Program-made: the position numbers and the translations under genes
In this document: piece by piece, positions 1 to 8,715 of the stretch
How the letters are laid out: each line of letters opens with the position of its first letter
How positions within the stretch are numbered: position 1 is the first letter of the stretch
The notes under the pieces: generated by a model
What the model saw: only the letters and a program-made list of their open reading frames with translations
Database searches by the model: none
What the model was told of the DNA's origin: nothing
NCBI GenBank assembly: GCA_002840895.1
Contig: PHCZ01000012.1
Coordinates: 1 to 41,526 of the forward strand
DNA length: 41,526 nt
Reading direction: 5' to 3'
Source of the DNA: Bacteroidetes bacterium HGW-Bacteroidetes-8
GTDB taxonomy: Bacteria; Bacteroidota; Bacteroidia; Bacteroidales; UBA932

Positions 1-3
1 TTG

Positions 4-76
4 TGATCCAGCTGGGGCTCGAACCCAGGACCCCAACATTAAAAGTGTTGTGCTCTACCTGCTGAGCTACTGAATC
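4..76 (-). tRNA. tRNA-Lys (anticodon UUU)
   Basis: Read on the minus strand this folds as a full cloverleaf. The seven-base-pair acceptor stem pairs GATTCAG with CTGGATC and includes one T-G wobble. The D arm has AGCAGGTA in its loop. The anticodon stem CAACA/TGTTG closes the loop CTTTTAA, so the anticodon is TTT (Lys). The T arm is CTGGG-TTCGAGC-CCCAG. The discriminator is A at position 4 and the next bases are CAA, so the CCA tail is not encoded and must be added after transcription. A strong promoter lies just upstream at 93-124. Confidence 0.96.
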
Positions 77-92
77 TTCGGTTTTGGGAGTG

Positions 93-124
93 CAAAGATA
101 TGCCAACATAACTTTATTTCCAAA
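93..124 (-). promoter_or_regulatory. Promoter of tRNA-Lys (Bacteroidetes type)
   Basis: On the minus strand the -33 box TTTG (124-121) is followed after exactly 20 bases by the -7 box TATCTTTG (100-93), a perfect match to the Bacteroidetes TAnnTTTG consensus. The tRNA 5' end is 16 bases beyond the -7 box. The stretch between the box and the gene closely resembles that at the putative rRNA promoter near 41396-41415. Confidence 0.85.
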
Positions 125-199
125 TTTCTTTTTCAAAAATCCCGGATAAACTCTTAAATTTGTTCTCTTTGTACATTACCGAATAGTAAAGCATTCAAA

Positions 200-1030
200 A
201 TGAACACCTCTTTCCCATTGGCATTGTGCTCTTTTCTGGAGAGCAACTCGGTTGAGTATAGCTTTTCCGGGAGTAGAATTACAATTTTGCATCCTACTCT
301 TACAATAAAAGTTGTCTCAATAAGAGAAGATGGAGCCAAGGAAATTGAGGCGAATACCTCTTTCCAAATTGAGATCAAATCAGCCGTAAATAGTGGTCAC
401 AAAGAGCAAGTTATAACAATTTACGAAGATCTTTGGCAAGCTAAAAATGAGGTAATAAAGAGCAGGTTGCTGGCTATTCTTGGTAAGGGAGAGGTTATCT
501 TTGCCCGTAAATGTACTGTTGCCGCCATAAGTGCAGAGTCTGCATCACTGTTTCTTGAGAATAACCATCTGCTGGGATCTGCAAGGTGCAGATACAGGTA
601 CGGACTATTTTACAAAAAGAGTCTTGTAGCTGTTGCCACATTCTCGCAGGCAAGACCTATGACTCGTGAAAGCGGCGTTTTAAGCTCATTTGAGTGGGTG
701 AGATATGCAAGTTTGGGATCGGCCAGGGTAGTGGGGGGTATGGGACGCCTTATGGACTATTTTGTGAAGATGGTAGAGCCTCAAGAGATAATGACCTATG
801 CAGATATTGACTGGTCGTGCGGTAATGTCTATAAAAAACTTGGGTTTAAATTTGCCGGAGTGACTAACCCAATTGAGTTCTATGTGCATATAAAAACTAT
901 GAAGAGGATTTCAGTAAAAAAAATCCGGAGCGACCGTAAATACAGGGCTCCGGAGTTTAATAAAGATGATTACACCCTAATTGTCAATTCGGGAAACCTT
1001 AAGTTTCTCAGAACTTTCGCCCTCCTTTAA
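200..1030 (+). CDS. Homing-endonuclease-related protein with GNAT-like C-terminal domain
   Basis: This 276-residue protein has no assured function. From memory of the family, residues about 71-235 resemble the C-terminal part of phage Vsr-like or hypothetical homing endonucleases. The matching segments are the linker IYEDLWQAKNEVIKSRL (74-90), FARKC (101-105), the RCRYRYGLFYKKSLVAVATF segment (129-148), FEWVRYAS (164-171), VVGGMGRLMDYFV (177-189) and TYADIDWS-GNVYKKLGF (199-216). The end, with NSGNLKFL (263-270), also fits the family. Residues 1-70 sit where the nuclease domain would be, but I see no acidic/Lys catalytic set, so it is probably non-nucleolytic. It lies beside tRNA-Lys and converges on clpC, sharing its last 54 bases with it. 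The ATG at 200 is the first in frame. A possible -7 box TAAATTTG lies at 155-162. Confidence 0.7.
   Translation: MNTSFPLALCSFLESNSVEYSFSGSRITILHPTLTIKVVSIREDGAKEIEANTSFQIEIKSAVNSGHKEQVITIYEDLWQAKNEVIKSRLLAILGKGEVIFARKCTVAAISAESASLFLENNHLLGSARCRYRYGLFYKKSLVAVATFSQARPMTRESGVLSSFEWVRYASLGSARVVGGMGRLMDYFVKMVEPQEIMTYADIDWSCGNVYKKLGFKFAGVTNPIEFYVHIKTMKRISVKKIRSDRKYRAPEFNKDDYTLIVNSGNLKFLRTFALL
916..954 (-). terminator. Rho-independent terminator of clpC, inside the opposing gene
   Basis: On the minus strand the 8-bp perfect stem TCCGGAGC (954-947) and GCTCCGGA (931-924) encloses a 15-base loop and is followed by eight T residues (923-916). It begins 22 bases after the clpC stop codon. The whole structure lies within codons about 239-252 of the plus-strand gene at 200-1030. 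Confidence 0.85.
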
Positions 1031-3502
1031 CCCCACTTTGTCCATCTCAATAAGAATCTTATCTCCCACTTTGAAATGACCGCCAATAATTGCCTCTGCA
1101 AGAGTGTCTTCTATATATTTCTGAATTGCTCTCTTTAGTGGTCTTGCCCCAAATTGAGGGTCGTAACCCCTCTCGGCAACAAACTGTTTAGCCTCATCGC
1201 TTACTTCAAGAGCATACCCTGCAATATCAATACGTTTGTAAAGGTCATTAAGCTCTATATCAATTATTTTGCATATATCATCTTTAGTAAGAGGGTTAAA
1301 CAGTACCTGCTCATCCAGTCGGTTTAAAAACTCCGGAGAGAAGGTCTTTTTTAACACCTTTTCAATTATGAATCGGCTGTTATCTGTGAAATTTCTCTTT
1401 GTAGAGTTGGAAAAACCAAGCCCTGCACCAAAATCTTTGAGCTCTCTGCTTCCAATATTTGAAGTCATAATCAAAAGAGTATTACGGAAGTCAATATGCC
1501 TTCCGTTGCTGTCTGTTAATCTTCCCTCATCCAGAACCTGTAGCAGGATATTGAAAATATCCGGGTGGGCCTTCTCTATCTCATCAAGCAACACAACCGA
1601 ATATGGTCTTCTTCTCACCTTCTCACTAAGCTGACCACCCTCTTCGTAACCTACATATCCCGGAGGGGCACCAATAAGGCGGGAGATTGCAAACTTCTCC
1701 ATATACTCGCTCATATCAATACGAATGAGGTTATCTACAGAGTCAAAGAGATACTCGGTAAGTATTTTGGCTAACTGAGTTTTACCTACACCGGTAGGAC
1801 CCAAAAATAGAAATGTGCCTATTGGTTTATTGGGGTCTTTCAGACCCGCCCTGTTTCGCTGAATTGAGCGCACTATTTTATCCACAGCCTCGTCCTGGCC
1901 AACTATCTTCTTCCTTATGGTCTCACCCATTCTGGAAAGCCTGTCTCCCTCTTTCTCTGCAAGCCTGTAAACAGGAACACTGGTAATCATTGAGAGAACC
2001 TCTGCAACATCGTTGCCGTTTACCTCGTGAGGGTTAAGATTCTGCTCCTCTTTCCATTTACTCTGTGCCAGTTCAAGCTCCTTCAGCTTTTTCTCTTCAA
2101 TATCTCTAAGCTCTGCGGCTCGTTCAAACTCGTTACGGATAACTGCCAGCCTCTTCTCTGCTCTAACCGGCTCTAACTCGTTCTCAATCTCTACTATAAA
2201 ATCGGGAACTTTTAGATGTTTCAGGTGAACTCTCGACCCCGATTCATCAAGGGCATCAATGGCCTTATCCGGCAGGCACCTATCAGTTATGTATCTCTGA
2301 GATAGCCTAATACAGGCAACTATAGCGTCGTCGGTATACTTTACATTGTGGTGCTTTTCGTAACGCTCCTTGATATTGATAAGAATGTTATATGTTTCAT
2401 CATAAGATGTAGGCTCTACCATAATTTTTTGGAACCTTCTTTCCAGAGCTCCATCTTTCTCAATATGCTCTCTGTACTCATCTAATGTAGTTGCCCCAAT
2501 GCACTGAATATCTCCCCTGGCAAGAGCCGGTTTAAGCATATTGGCTGCATCCAGAGAACCGGATGCTCCTCCTGCACCAACCAGAGTGTGCAGCTCATCT
2601 ATAAAGAGAATTATATTTGGGTTTTTCCCAAGTTCGTTTAAAATAGCCTTCATCCTCTCCTCAAACTGACCTCTATATTTTGTTCCTGCAACAATTGATC
2701 CTATATCGAGTGATATAATTCTCTTATTTAGAAGCGCCCTTGATACCCTCTTCTGAGATATCCTTAAAGCTAATCCCTCTGCTATTGCAGATTTGCCTAC
2801 CCCCGGCTCTCCAATTATAACAGGGTTATTCTTCTTTCTTCTTCCCAGAATTTGGGCGAGTCGCTCAATCTCTTTATCCCGGCCAACGACAGGGTCTAAC
2901 TTTCCCTCTGCTGCTGCTCCGGTAAGATCATAGCCAAAGCTATCTATGACCGGAGTGTCCGATGTCTGTTTGGGACTCTTTGACCCTTTTTGTGGAGTCT
3001 CATCTCTGCCTCCACGAGGTCTCTCCATCTCATCGTCAAATGGAGATGAGGCTGATGGTTTTGGAAGCTGTTTACCTTTGAGTGTTGCTTTAATACTGTC
3101 GTAAGTTATCTGGTATTCACGTAGAATTTCAACCGATATGCACTCTTCTACTCTCATTATTGCCAACAACAGATGTAACGGACCTGGTTTGCCCTGTTCC
3201 AGAGATCTTGCTTCAAGATACATAACTCTTAGAGAGCTCTCGGTCCCTTTTGAGAGATTTAATTTATCTGCCTGCTCAAAGGGTACCATCTCTCCCACTT
3301 TTATTTTCTCCTCGATTCTGCTTTTGATCACTTTATAATCAACCCCAAATCTCATTATTGCTTCGAAAGCAGAGTTGTCCTGATGGCGTAAAATGCCTAA
3401 AATCAGATGGTCTGTGCCAATGGTGTAGCTTCCCATCCTCATTGCTTCCTCTTTACTGTAGGAGATAATTTCGTTAAGTTCGTCTGACAATTGAAGGTTC
3501 AT
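977..3502 (-). CDS. clpC: ATP-dependent Clp protease ATP-binding subunit ClpC
   Basis: This Hsp100 AAA+ unfoldase feeds substrates to the ClpP protease in the cytoplasm. The 841-residue product has the expected order: a Clp N-domain repeat pair (about 1-141), a first AAA+ module with Walker A GEPGVGKS (231-238) and Walker B ILFIDE (298-303), a short UVR/M-type coiled segment (about 449-484), and a second AAA+ module with Walker A GPTGVGKT (568-575) and Walker B VVLLDE (636-641). GLGF (694-697) fits the ClpP-docking loop. The short middle domain and this loop favour ClpC over ClpB. I chose the ATG at 3502 ([10 protein letters not shown]), which matches the family start; the frame stays open to 3544 but adds an unfamiliar basic leader. 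The gene diverges from gyrA. Its 3' end overlaps the convergent gene, and its terminator lies inside that gene. Confidence 0.95.
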   Translation of the reverse strand: MNLQLSDELNEIISYSKEEAMRMGSYTIGTDHLILGILRHQDNSAFEAIMRFGVDYKVIKSRIEEKIKVGEMVPFEQADKLNLSKGTESSLRVMYLEARSLEQGKPGPLHLLLAIMRVEECISVEILREYQITYDSIKATLKGKQLPKPSASSPFDDEMERPRGGRDETPQKGSKSPKQTSDTPVIDSFGYDLTGAAAEGKLDPVVGRDKEIERLAQILGRRKKNNPVIIGEPGVGKSAIAEGLALRISQKRVSRALLNKRIISLDIGSIVAGTKYRGQFEERMKAILNELGKNPNIILFIDELHTLVGAGGASGSLDAANMLKPALARGDIQCIGATTLDEYREHIEKDGALERRFQKIMVEPTSYDETYNILINIKERYEKHHNVKYTDDAIVACIRLSQRYITDRCLPDKAIDALDESGSRVHLKHLKVPDFIVEIENELEPVRAEKRLAVIRNEFERAAELRDIEEKKLKELELAQSKWKEEQNLNPHEVNGNDVAEVLSMITSVPVYRLAEKEGDRLSRMGETIRKKIVGQDEAVDKIVRSIQRNRAGLKDPNKPIGTFLFLGPTGVGKTQLAKILTEYLFDSVDNLIRIDMSEYMEKFAISRLIGAPPGYVGYEEGGQLSEKVRRRPYSVVLLDEIEKAHPDIFNILLQVLDEGRLTDSNGRHIDFRNTLLIMTSNIGSRELKDFGAGLGFSNSTKRNFTDNSRFIIEKVLKKTFSPEFLNRLDEQVLFNPLTKDDICKIIDIELNDLYKRIDIAGYALEVSDEAKQFVAERGYDPQFGARPLKRAIQKYIEDTLAEAIIGGHFKVGDKILIEMDKVGLKEGESSEKLKVSRIDN

Positions 3503-3556
3503 TTTTTTTATAATATTATTTCTAAGTATACCTATTAAAGACAATTATATATTGAA

Positions 3557-3588
3557 TTTGTTCAAGAGATTTTTTCTTTGTACTTTAG
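3557..3588 (+). promoter_or_regulatory. Promoter of gyrA
   Basis: TTTG at 3557-3560 is followed after 20 bases by TACTTTAG at 3581-3588, one mismatch from the TAnnTTTG -7 consensus. The gyrA ATG lies 35 bases further on. The region is the divergent spacer between clpC and gyrA; I see no equally good promoter for clpC. Confidence 0.65.
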
Positions 3589-3623
3589 CACCTCTTTTTT
3601 AAAAATGAAATTACAAATATAAA

Positions 3624-6125
3624 ATGATTCAGGAATCTGAGAACAACTCTAGAATAATAAAAATTAATATAGAGGATGAGATGAAGAGCGCCTATATCGA
3701 CTATTCTATGTCGGTAATAGTGTCCAGGGCTCTTCCGGATGTGAGGGATGGATTAAAACCAGTTCACAGAAGAGTTCTTTATGGAATGTACGACCTCGGT
3801 CTTACATCCGGCGCCAGCTTCAAAAAATCTGCACGTATAGTCGGTGAGGTGCTTGGTAAGTACCACCCTCACGGAGATTCAAGCGTATATGAGGCGATGG
3901 TAAGGATGGCTCAGGAGTGGAGCCTAAGGTATATGTTGGTTGACGGACAGGGTAACTTTGGTTCAATTGACGGAGACTCTCCTGCTGCAATGCGTTACAC
4001 AGAAGCGCGTTTTAAAAAATTGGCTGAGGAGGTTCTCTCAGACCTAGATAAAAATACGGTTGATTTCAGGCCAAACTTTGACGACTCACTTCAGGAGCCT
4101 ATTGTTCTCCCTGCTAAAGCACCGCTGCTTCTGTTAAACGGAGCATCCGGCATTGCTGTGGGTATGGCAACCAATATGCCCCCTCACAACCTCACCGAAA
4201 CTGTAGATGCCATCTGCGCATATATAGATAATAACGATATTGAAACCGAAGAGTTATTGCAGTACATTAAAGGTCCGGATTTCCCTACTGGGGGAATTAT
4301 TCTTGGCTTACAGGGGATAAAAGATGCTTTTGAAACAGGCAAAGGGAGAATAGTGGTAAGGTCCAAGACCGAAATTGAGGTGAGCGACAGTGGTAGAGAG
4401 ACAATTGCAGTTACCGAGATTCCATATATGGTAAACAAGAGGGAGCTTATTGAGAAGATTGCAGAGTTGGTAGAGGAGAAGAAGATAGACGGTATTGCTT
4501 ATATCAATGACGAGAGTGACAGGACAGGAATGAGAGTTGTTATTCGACTCAAGATTGGAGCTGTTGCCAATGTGGTTCTCAACACACTCTACAAAATGAC
4601 ACCACTCCAGTCCAGCTTCTCGGTTAACAATATCGCACTTGTGGACGGAAGGCCAAGAATGCTTAATCTGAAACAGCTCATAAAATACTTTGTTCGTCAC
4701 AGACACGATGTTGTTGTAAGACGTGCAAAATATGATCTGGATCAGGCACAGAAAAGGGCTCATATTCTGGAAGCACTTTTAATTGCCCTGGATTTCATAG
4801 ATGAGGTAATTGTAATTATCCGATCTTCAAAAACAGTAGACGAGGCTAAAACACGCCTTATGGAGAGATTCCAGTTCAGTGAAATACAAGCCTCAGCAAT
4901 TGTCGAGATGCGCCTGCGCCAGCTTACAGGATTGGAGAGGGAGAAACTTCAGGGAGAGTATGATGAGCTTATGAAGCTTATCTTTCATCTAAACGAGGTA
5001 CTTGCAAATGTTTCACTGCAGATGCAAATAATAAAAGATGAACTTGCAGCTCTTAAGAGCAGCTTTGGTGATGCCAGAAGAACAACAATTGAGCCATCTG
5101 CAGAGGACTTTAACCCGGAAGATTTCTATCCGGACGAAGATGTCGTCATAACCATCTCTCACCTTGGATATATAAAGAGGACACCTCTTTTTGAGTACAG
5201 GACACAAAATAGGGGAGGAGTAGGAGTAAAGGGAAGCAATACTCGCGATGAGGACTTTATTGAACACATCTATGTTGCTAATATGCATAGTACTATGCTC
5301 TTCTTTACCCAAAAAGGGAGATGCTTCTGGCTTAAAGTATATGAGGTTCCGGAGGGCTCTAAGGCATCTAAGGGAAGGGCTATTCAGAATGTTCTCAACA
5401 TAGTTCAGGACGACAAAGTTTGTGCCTACATAAATGTTCCTAAACTCAATGATGAAGAGTATATAAATAATAATTATATTGTACTGGCAACTAAAAAAGG
5501 AACAGTTAAAAAAACCTCGCTTGAGGCCTATTCAAGACCAAGGGCAAACGGGGTAAATGCAATTACAATAAGGGAAAATGATGAGCTACTTGAGGCTGTA
5601 CTGACAAATGGCAACAGTGAGATACTACTAGCGGCCAGAGGTGGTAAATGTGTGAGATTTAACGAGAAAGATGCCAGAGCAATAGGACGTACAGGAGCCG
5701 GAGTGCGAGGCATAAATATAGGAGAGAACGACGAAGTTATAGGTATGATATGTGTCGATCCAACTGCAAAAGAGAGTGATAAGAAACATATACTGGTAGT
5801 TAGTGAAAACGGCTACGGAAAGAGATCTCTTCTAGAGGACTACAGAGTAACCAGCAGAGGCGCAAAAGGTGTAAAGACCATAAATATAACCGAGAAAACT
5901 GGCTCACTTATTGCAATGAAGGATGTAACTGACGAGAATGATCTTATGATTATAAATAAGTCCGGTATAACCATCAGAGTTGCAGTCGCTAACATAAGGC
6001 TTGCAGGGAGGGCAACTCAAGGCGTCAGGCTAATCAACATTAAAGAGGGAGACTCTATTGCAGCAGTATGTAGTGTAAACAAAAGCGAAGAGAGATTGCC
6101 CGAAGGTATCGACACAGACATTTAG
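3624..6125 (+). CDS. gyrA: DNA gyrase subunit A
   Basis: Breakage-reunion subunit of the type II topoisomerase that introduces negative supercoils with GyrB. The 833-residue product is close to the usual family length. The catalytic tyrosine is Tyr125 in [10 protein letters not shown]. The quinolone-resistance region reads [10 protein letters not shown] (81-90), with Ser86 and Glu90 at the positions of E. coli Ser83 and Asp87, so no classical resistance change is seen at the serine. The C-terminal beta-pinwheel (about 500-820) carries a GyrA-box-like heptad at 528-534, reading Q-N-R-G-G-V-G rather than the usual Q-R-R-G-G-K-G. It is divergent from clpC and 40 bases upstream of a TPR gene, with no terminator between, so the two may be cotranscribed. 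Confidence 0.98.
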   Translation: MIQESENNSRIIKINIEDEMKSAYIDYSMSVIVSRALPDVRDGLKPVHRRVLYGMYDLGLTSGASFKKSARIVGEVLGKYHPHGDSSVYEAMVRMAQEWSLRYMLVDGQGNFGSIDGDSPAAMRYTEARFKKLAEEVLSDLDKNTVDFRPNFDDSLQEPIVLPAKAPLLLLNGASGIAVGMATNMPPHNLTETVDAICAYIDNNDIETEELLQYIKGPDFPTGGIILGLQGIKDAFETGKGRIVVRSKTEIEVSDSGRETIAVTEIPYMVNKRELIEKIAELVEEKKIDGIAYINDESDRTGMRVVIRLKIGAVANVVLNTLYKMTPLQSSFSVNNIALVDGRPRMLNLKQLIKYFVRHRHDVVVRRAKYDLDQAQKRAHILEALLIALDFIDEVIVIIRSSKTVDEAKTRLMERFQFSEIQASAIVEMRLRQLTGLEREKLQGEYDELMKLIFHLNEVLANVSLQMQIIKDELAALKSSFGDARRTTIEPSAEDFNPEDFYPDEDVVITISHLGYIKRTPLFEYRTQNRGGVGVKGSNTRDEDFIEHIYVANMHSTMLFFTQKGRCFWLKVYEVPEGSKASKGRAIQNVLNIVQDDKVCAYINVPKLNDEEYINNNYIVLATKKGTVKKTSLEAYSRPRANGVNAITIRENDELLEAVLTNGNSEILLAARGGKCVRFNEKDARAIGRTGAGVRGINIGENDEVIGMICVDPTAKESDKKHILVVSENGYGKRSLLEDYRVTSRGAKGVKTINITEKTGSLIAMKDVTDENDLMIINKSGITIRVAVANIRLAGRATQGVRLINIKEGDSIAAVCSVNKSEERLPEGIDTDI

Positions 6126-6165
6126 TTAAAAAATATTGTTAAATTTTAAAATCTGAATATTCCAA

Positions 6166-7476
6166 ATGAAAAAATTATTAATTGCTCTAATATTGCTGTT
6201 TTCTGTTCAGCTGGGAGCACAAACAAAAGATGTGGCAGATGCTGTTAAGGAATTTGAAAAGGCCAAGAGTGATGCACAGAACGCAAAAAAGGCTGTGAAT
6301 CCTCAAACCTGGACAAAGCTTTCAGCTGCTTATTCAGCGGTTTACGAGGCTCCTATTAAGTCAATCTGGCTTGGTGCTTCAAGAATAGATACTAAGATTC
6401 TGCTTAAAGATCAGAGAATTGAAAAGACAGAAGAGGCAACAGTTGCCGGAGTTCCTTTTACTATTGATCAATATTCAGACAAAAAGCTCTACTATGGAGC
6501 ATCTGGCGAGCTTGCAGCCTGGGTAATCACTAACAAATACGTTAATGAAGACCTTCTGGAAGAGTCATACAAAGCTCTTGAAAAAGCAGTTGAACTTGAC
6601 ACGAAAAATGCCAGAACAAAGGAGATAACCGATTTACTTACAGCTCTTAAAGGTAAATTCTTTAACGAAGCAATGTGCAGCTATACTTTGGGCGAGTACA
6701 AAACATCTTCACTGTTTTTTGAGAAAGCAGTAAAAATTGGTGCTCATAAATTTGTAAACATAATTGATACTGCATTCATTTACTATGCCGGCTTAACAGC
6801 TTTTATGGACAAAGATTACGATAGGGCAGTAGGGTTTTTTACCAAATCAATTGAACTCAATTATGACGCTAATGGCGATGCATACTCATATCTTGCAGAG
6901 TGCTACAAATCAAAATCGGATGTTGAGATGGCTAAGGAGGTTCTCAATAACGGCTTTAGGAAACACCCAAGCACACAGAGTATCCTTGTATCTTTGATCA
7001 ATACCTATATCGAATCAAATGATGACCCTGCAAAAATTCTGGAGTTGATACACCAGGCGCAAAAAAATGAGCCGGAGAATGCTACACTTTATTATGCTGA
7101 GGGTAATGTATGGAAGAACCTGAATGATTTCGGGAAAGCTGTAGAGTGTTACAAAAAATCTGTAGAGACAGACAGTAACTACTACTTCGGCTATTTTGCA
7201 ATTGGAGCTGCATACTACGATAAAGCTGTAGATATTCAGGTTAAGGCTGCAGATGAGATGGATGATGCTAAATATGAGGCTATGGTTAAAGAGCTTGAAG
7301 CTAATCTTGAGTTAGCTATTGAGCCTTTTGAAAAATGTTTTGCATCTACAAAGGATGAAGAGATTAAAGCAGTTGTTGCAGAATATCTTAAAAACATCTA
7401 CTTCCGCTTCCGTGAAAAGAGTCCCGAGCATATGGCCGGATATGAGAAGTACAATGCACTTTCTCACAAGGGGTAG
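6166..7476 (+). CDS. Exported tetratricopeptide-repeat protein
   Basis: This 436-residue protein starts with a typical signal peptide: MKK, a hydrophobic stretch, and a likely cleavage near LGAQ (17-20). The rest is mostly alpha-helical with TPR-like repeats. Clear ones occur around residues 125-155 (SYKALEKAVELDTKNA), 175-200, 212-240 (AVGFFTKSIELNYDANGDAYSYLAECY), 285-310 and 318-345 (KAVECYKKSVETDSNYYFGYFAIGAAYY). TPR proteins act as protein-protein scaffolds; the partner is unknown. The likely location is the periplasm. It follows gyrA by 40 bases and ends at a strong terminator (7491-7531). No enzymatic motif is visible. Confidence 0.85.
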   Translation: MKKLLIALILLFSVQLGAQTKDVADAVKEFEKAKSDAQNAKKAVNPQTWTKLSAAYSAVYEAPIKSIWLGASRIDTKILLKDQRIEKTEEATVAGVPFTIDQYSDKKLYYGASGELAAWVITNKYVNEDLLEESYKALEKAVELDTKNARTKEITDLLTALKGKFFNEAMCSYTLGEYKTSSLFFEKAVKIGAHKFVNIIDTAFIYYAGLTAFMDKDYDRAVGFFTKSIELNYDANGDAYSYLAECYKSKSDVEMAKEVLNNGFRKHPSTQSILVSLINTYIESNDDPAKILELIHQAQKNEPENATLYYAEGNVWKNLNDFGKAVECYKKSVETDSNYYFGYFAIGAAYYDKAVDIQVKAADEMDDAKYEAMVKELEANLELAIEPFEKCFASTKDEEIKAVVAEYLKNIYFRFREKSPEHMAGYEKYNALSHKG

Positions 7477-7490
7477 TTTTAATTTTAGTA

Positions 7491-7531
7491 AAAGATGAGG
7501 GGCTGTCTAATTAGGCAGCCTCTTCTTTTTT
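7491..7531 (+). terminator. Terminator after the gyrA-TPR unit
   Basis: A long imperfect hairpin has arms GAGGGGCTGTCT and AGGCAGCCTCTT around an AATT loop. A T-rich tract (CTTTTTT) follows 14 bases after the TPR stop codon. The minus-strand permease gene ends at 7541, so the structure may also help to stop convergent transcription. Confidence 0.75.
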
Positions 7532-7540
7532 AACCCTCTA

Positions 7541-8641
7541 TCAGATTTGGTCTGTAAGTTTTTGAACCAGTTTGAAGTTGGAGAAAAATTCCCGGGCAAA
7601 AACCCGGATGATCGTGTAAGATGGGATGGCCACAAGCATCCCGACAACACCTGCCACGCTAGCTGCTATTAGAAGCAGAATAAAGATCTCTAGCGGGTGA
7701 GCTTTTGCACTATTTGAGAAGATAACTGGTTGGAAAACAAAATTATCAACTAATTGGGTGAATAGAAATACAGATACTAAACTACCTACCAGCGATCCGA
7801 TATCTGCACCAACAGGCAAACCTGTTGTTAATATTATTGCTGTCGCAAAGATTGCTCCTATCCACGGACCTATATATGGGATAATATTGAGAACTCCGGT
7901 TAAAAATGCAAGCACTATAGCCAATGAGAAGTCCAGACCGGCAACAAAATAGAGCCCCAAAGTGTTGAGGGTAGTTATTGACATTATCTGAATTGATAAA
8001 CCAAAAAAGTACCTTACAAGCAGCGAGTTAATAGAGCTTAAAGCCCTTCTGACATTCTTTTCAAATTTATCGGGAAATAGTGCAAGTACCATATTATCAA
8101 ACATATCCTTCTCCTTAATAAAGAAGAAGGTGATAAACAGTACAATCAGTACCCCCATTAATGTTCTCATCAGAAGAGTTGTTACAGAAGCAAAGAAGTT
8201 GGTGACCGAAGACGCAGTAAACATCTTTTTTACCTCTTCAATTATTATGTCCTCAACTCTAAAGTCTCCTCCAACAGGCGGAAATATCTTTATAATTCTA
8301 CTGTTGAACTCTGCCAAAGGCTCGGATATTTTCAACTGCAAACTACTCAGATCTGTATTGCTGATATTTACAAATACAGAGCCGAACAGTGGAGCAATAA
8401 ACATAAATAGAGCGGCAAAAAACGAGAAAAGTATAAAGAGTGAGATAAAGGCAGATAGAGCTCTGGGAAGATGCAATTTTCTGAATCTAAGCCTGTCCAG
8501 TCTCTCCATAATTGGTTTGCCCATTAGTGAAAGAACTGCTGATATAATTATGTAAATCACGATATCGCTAAAATACCACGCAATAAAAGCTATCACCAGA
8601 GCAATTGCTATACCGATGATATATTTGGCCAATTGATTCAT
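7541..8641 (-). CDS. AI-2E family transporter (permease)
   Basis: This 366-residue polytopic inner-membrane protein belongs to the PerM/AI-2E (UPF0118) family. Hydrophobic helices cluster near residues 7-45, 60-90, 145-175 and 205-345, leaving a soluble loop around 95-145. The C-terminal half holds the family-typical segments LTGVLNIIPYIGPWIGAIFA and AGVVGMLVAIPSYTIIRVF. Members have been linked to autoinducer-2 or Na+/H+ transport, so the substrate here cannot be read from sequence. It is convergent with the TPR gene and divergent from the S46 peptidase. No operon partner is apparent. Confidence 0.85.
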   Translation of the reverse strand: MNQLAKYIIGIAIALVIAFIAWYFSDIVIYIIISAVLSLMGKPIMERLDRLRFRKLHLPRALSAFISLFILFSFFAALFMFIAPLFGSVFVNISNTDLSSLQLKISEPLAEFNSRIIKIFPPVGGDFRVEDIIIEEVKKMFTASSVTNFFASVTTLLMRTLMGVLIVLFITFFFIKEKDMFDNMVLALFPDKFEKNVRRALSSINSLLVRYFFGLSIQIMSITTLNTLGLYFVAGLDFSLAIVLAFLTGVLNIIPYIGPWIGAIFATAIILTTGLPVGADIGSLVGSLVSVFLFTQLVDNFVFQPVIFSNSAKAHPLEIFILLLIAASVAGVVGMLVAIPSYTIIRVFAREFFSNFKLVQKLTDQI

Positions 8642-8661
8642 ATCTATAAGTGATTTATCTT

Positions 8662-8688
8662 CAAAAGTAATAATTTTTTGTAAGTTTG
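8662..8688. promoter_or_regulatory. Divergent -7-like elements between the AI-2E permease and the S46 peptidase
   Basis: The 74-base divergent spacer has a TAnnTTTG match on each strand: TACTTTTG on the minus strand (8669-8662) facing the permease, and TAAGTTTG on the plus strand (8681-8688) facing the peptidase. Neither has a clear TTTG box at the right distance, so the calls rest on the -7 box alone. Confidence 0.35.
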
Positions 8689-8715
8689 TGATGTTAATAA
8701 TACAATTATAATTTT

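Noticed and set aside
3503-3544. Upstream extension of clpC to 3544
   Set aside because: The extra 14 residues do not fit the ClpC N-terminus, while [10 protein letters not shown] at 3502 does.
4308-4763. A 151-codon frame antisense to gyrA
   Set aside because: It lies inside gyrA, has no recognisable domain, and has no promoter of its own.
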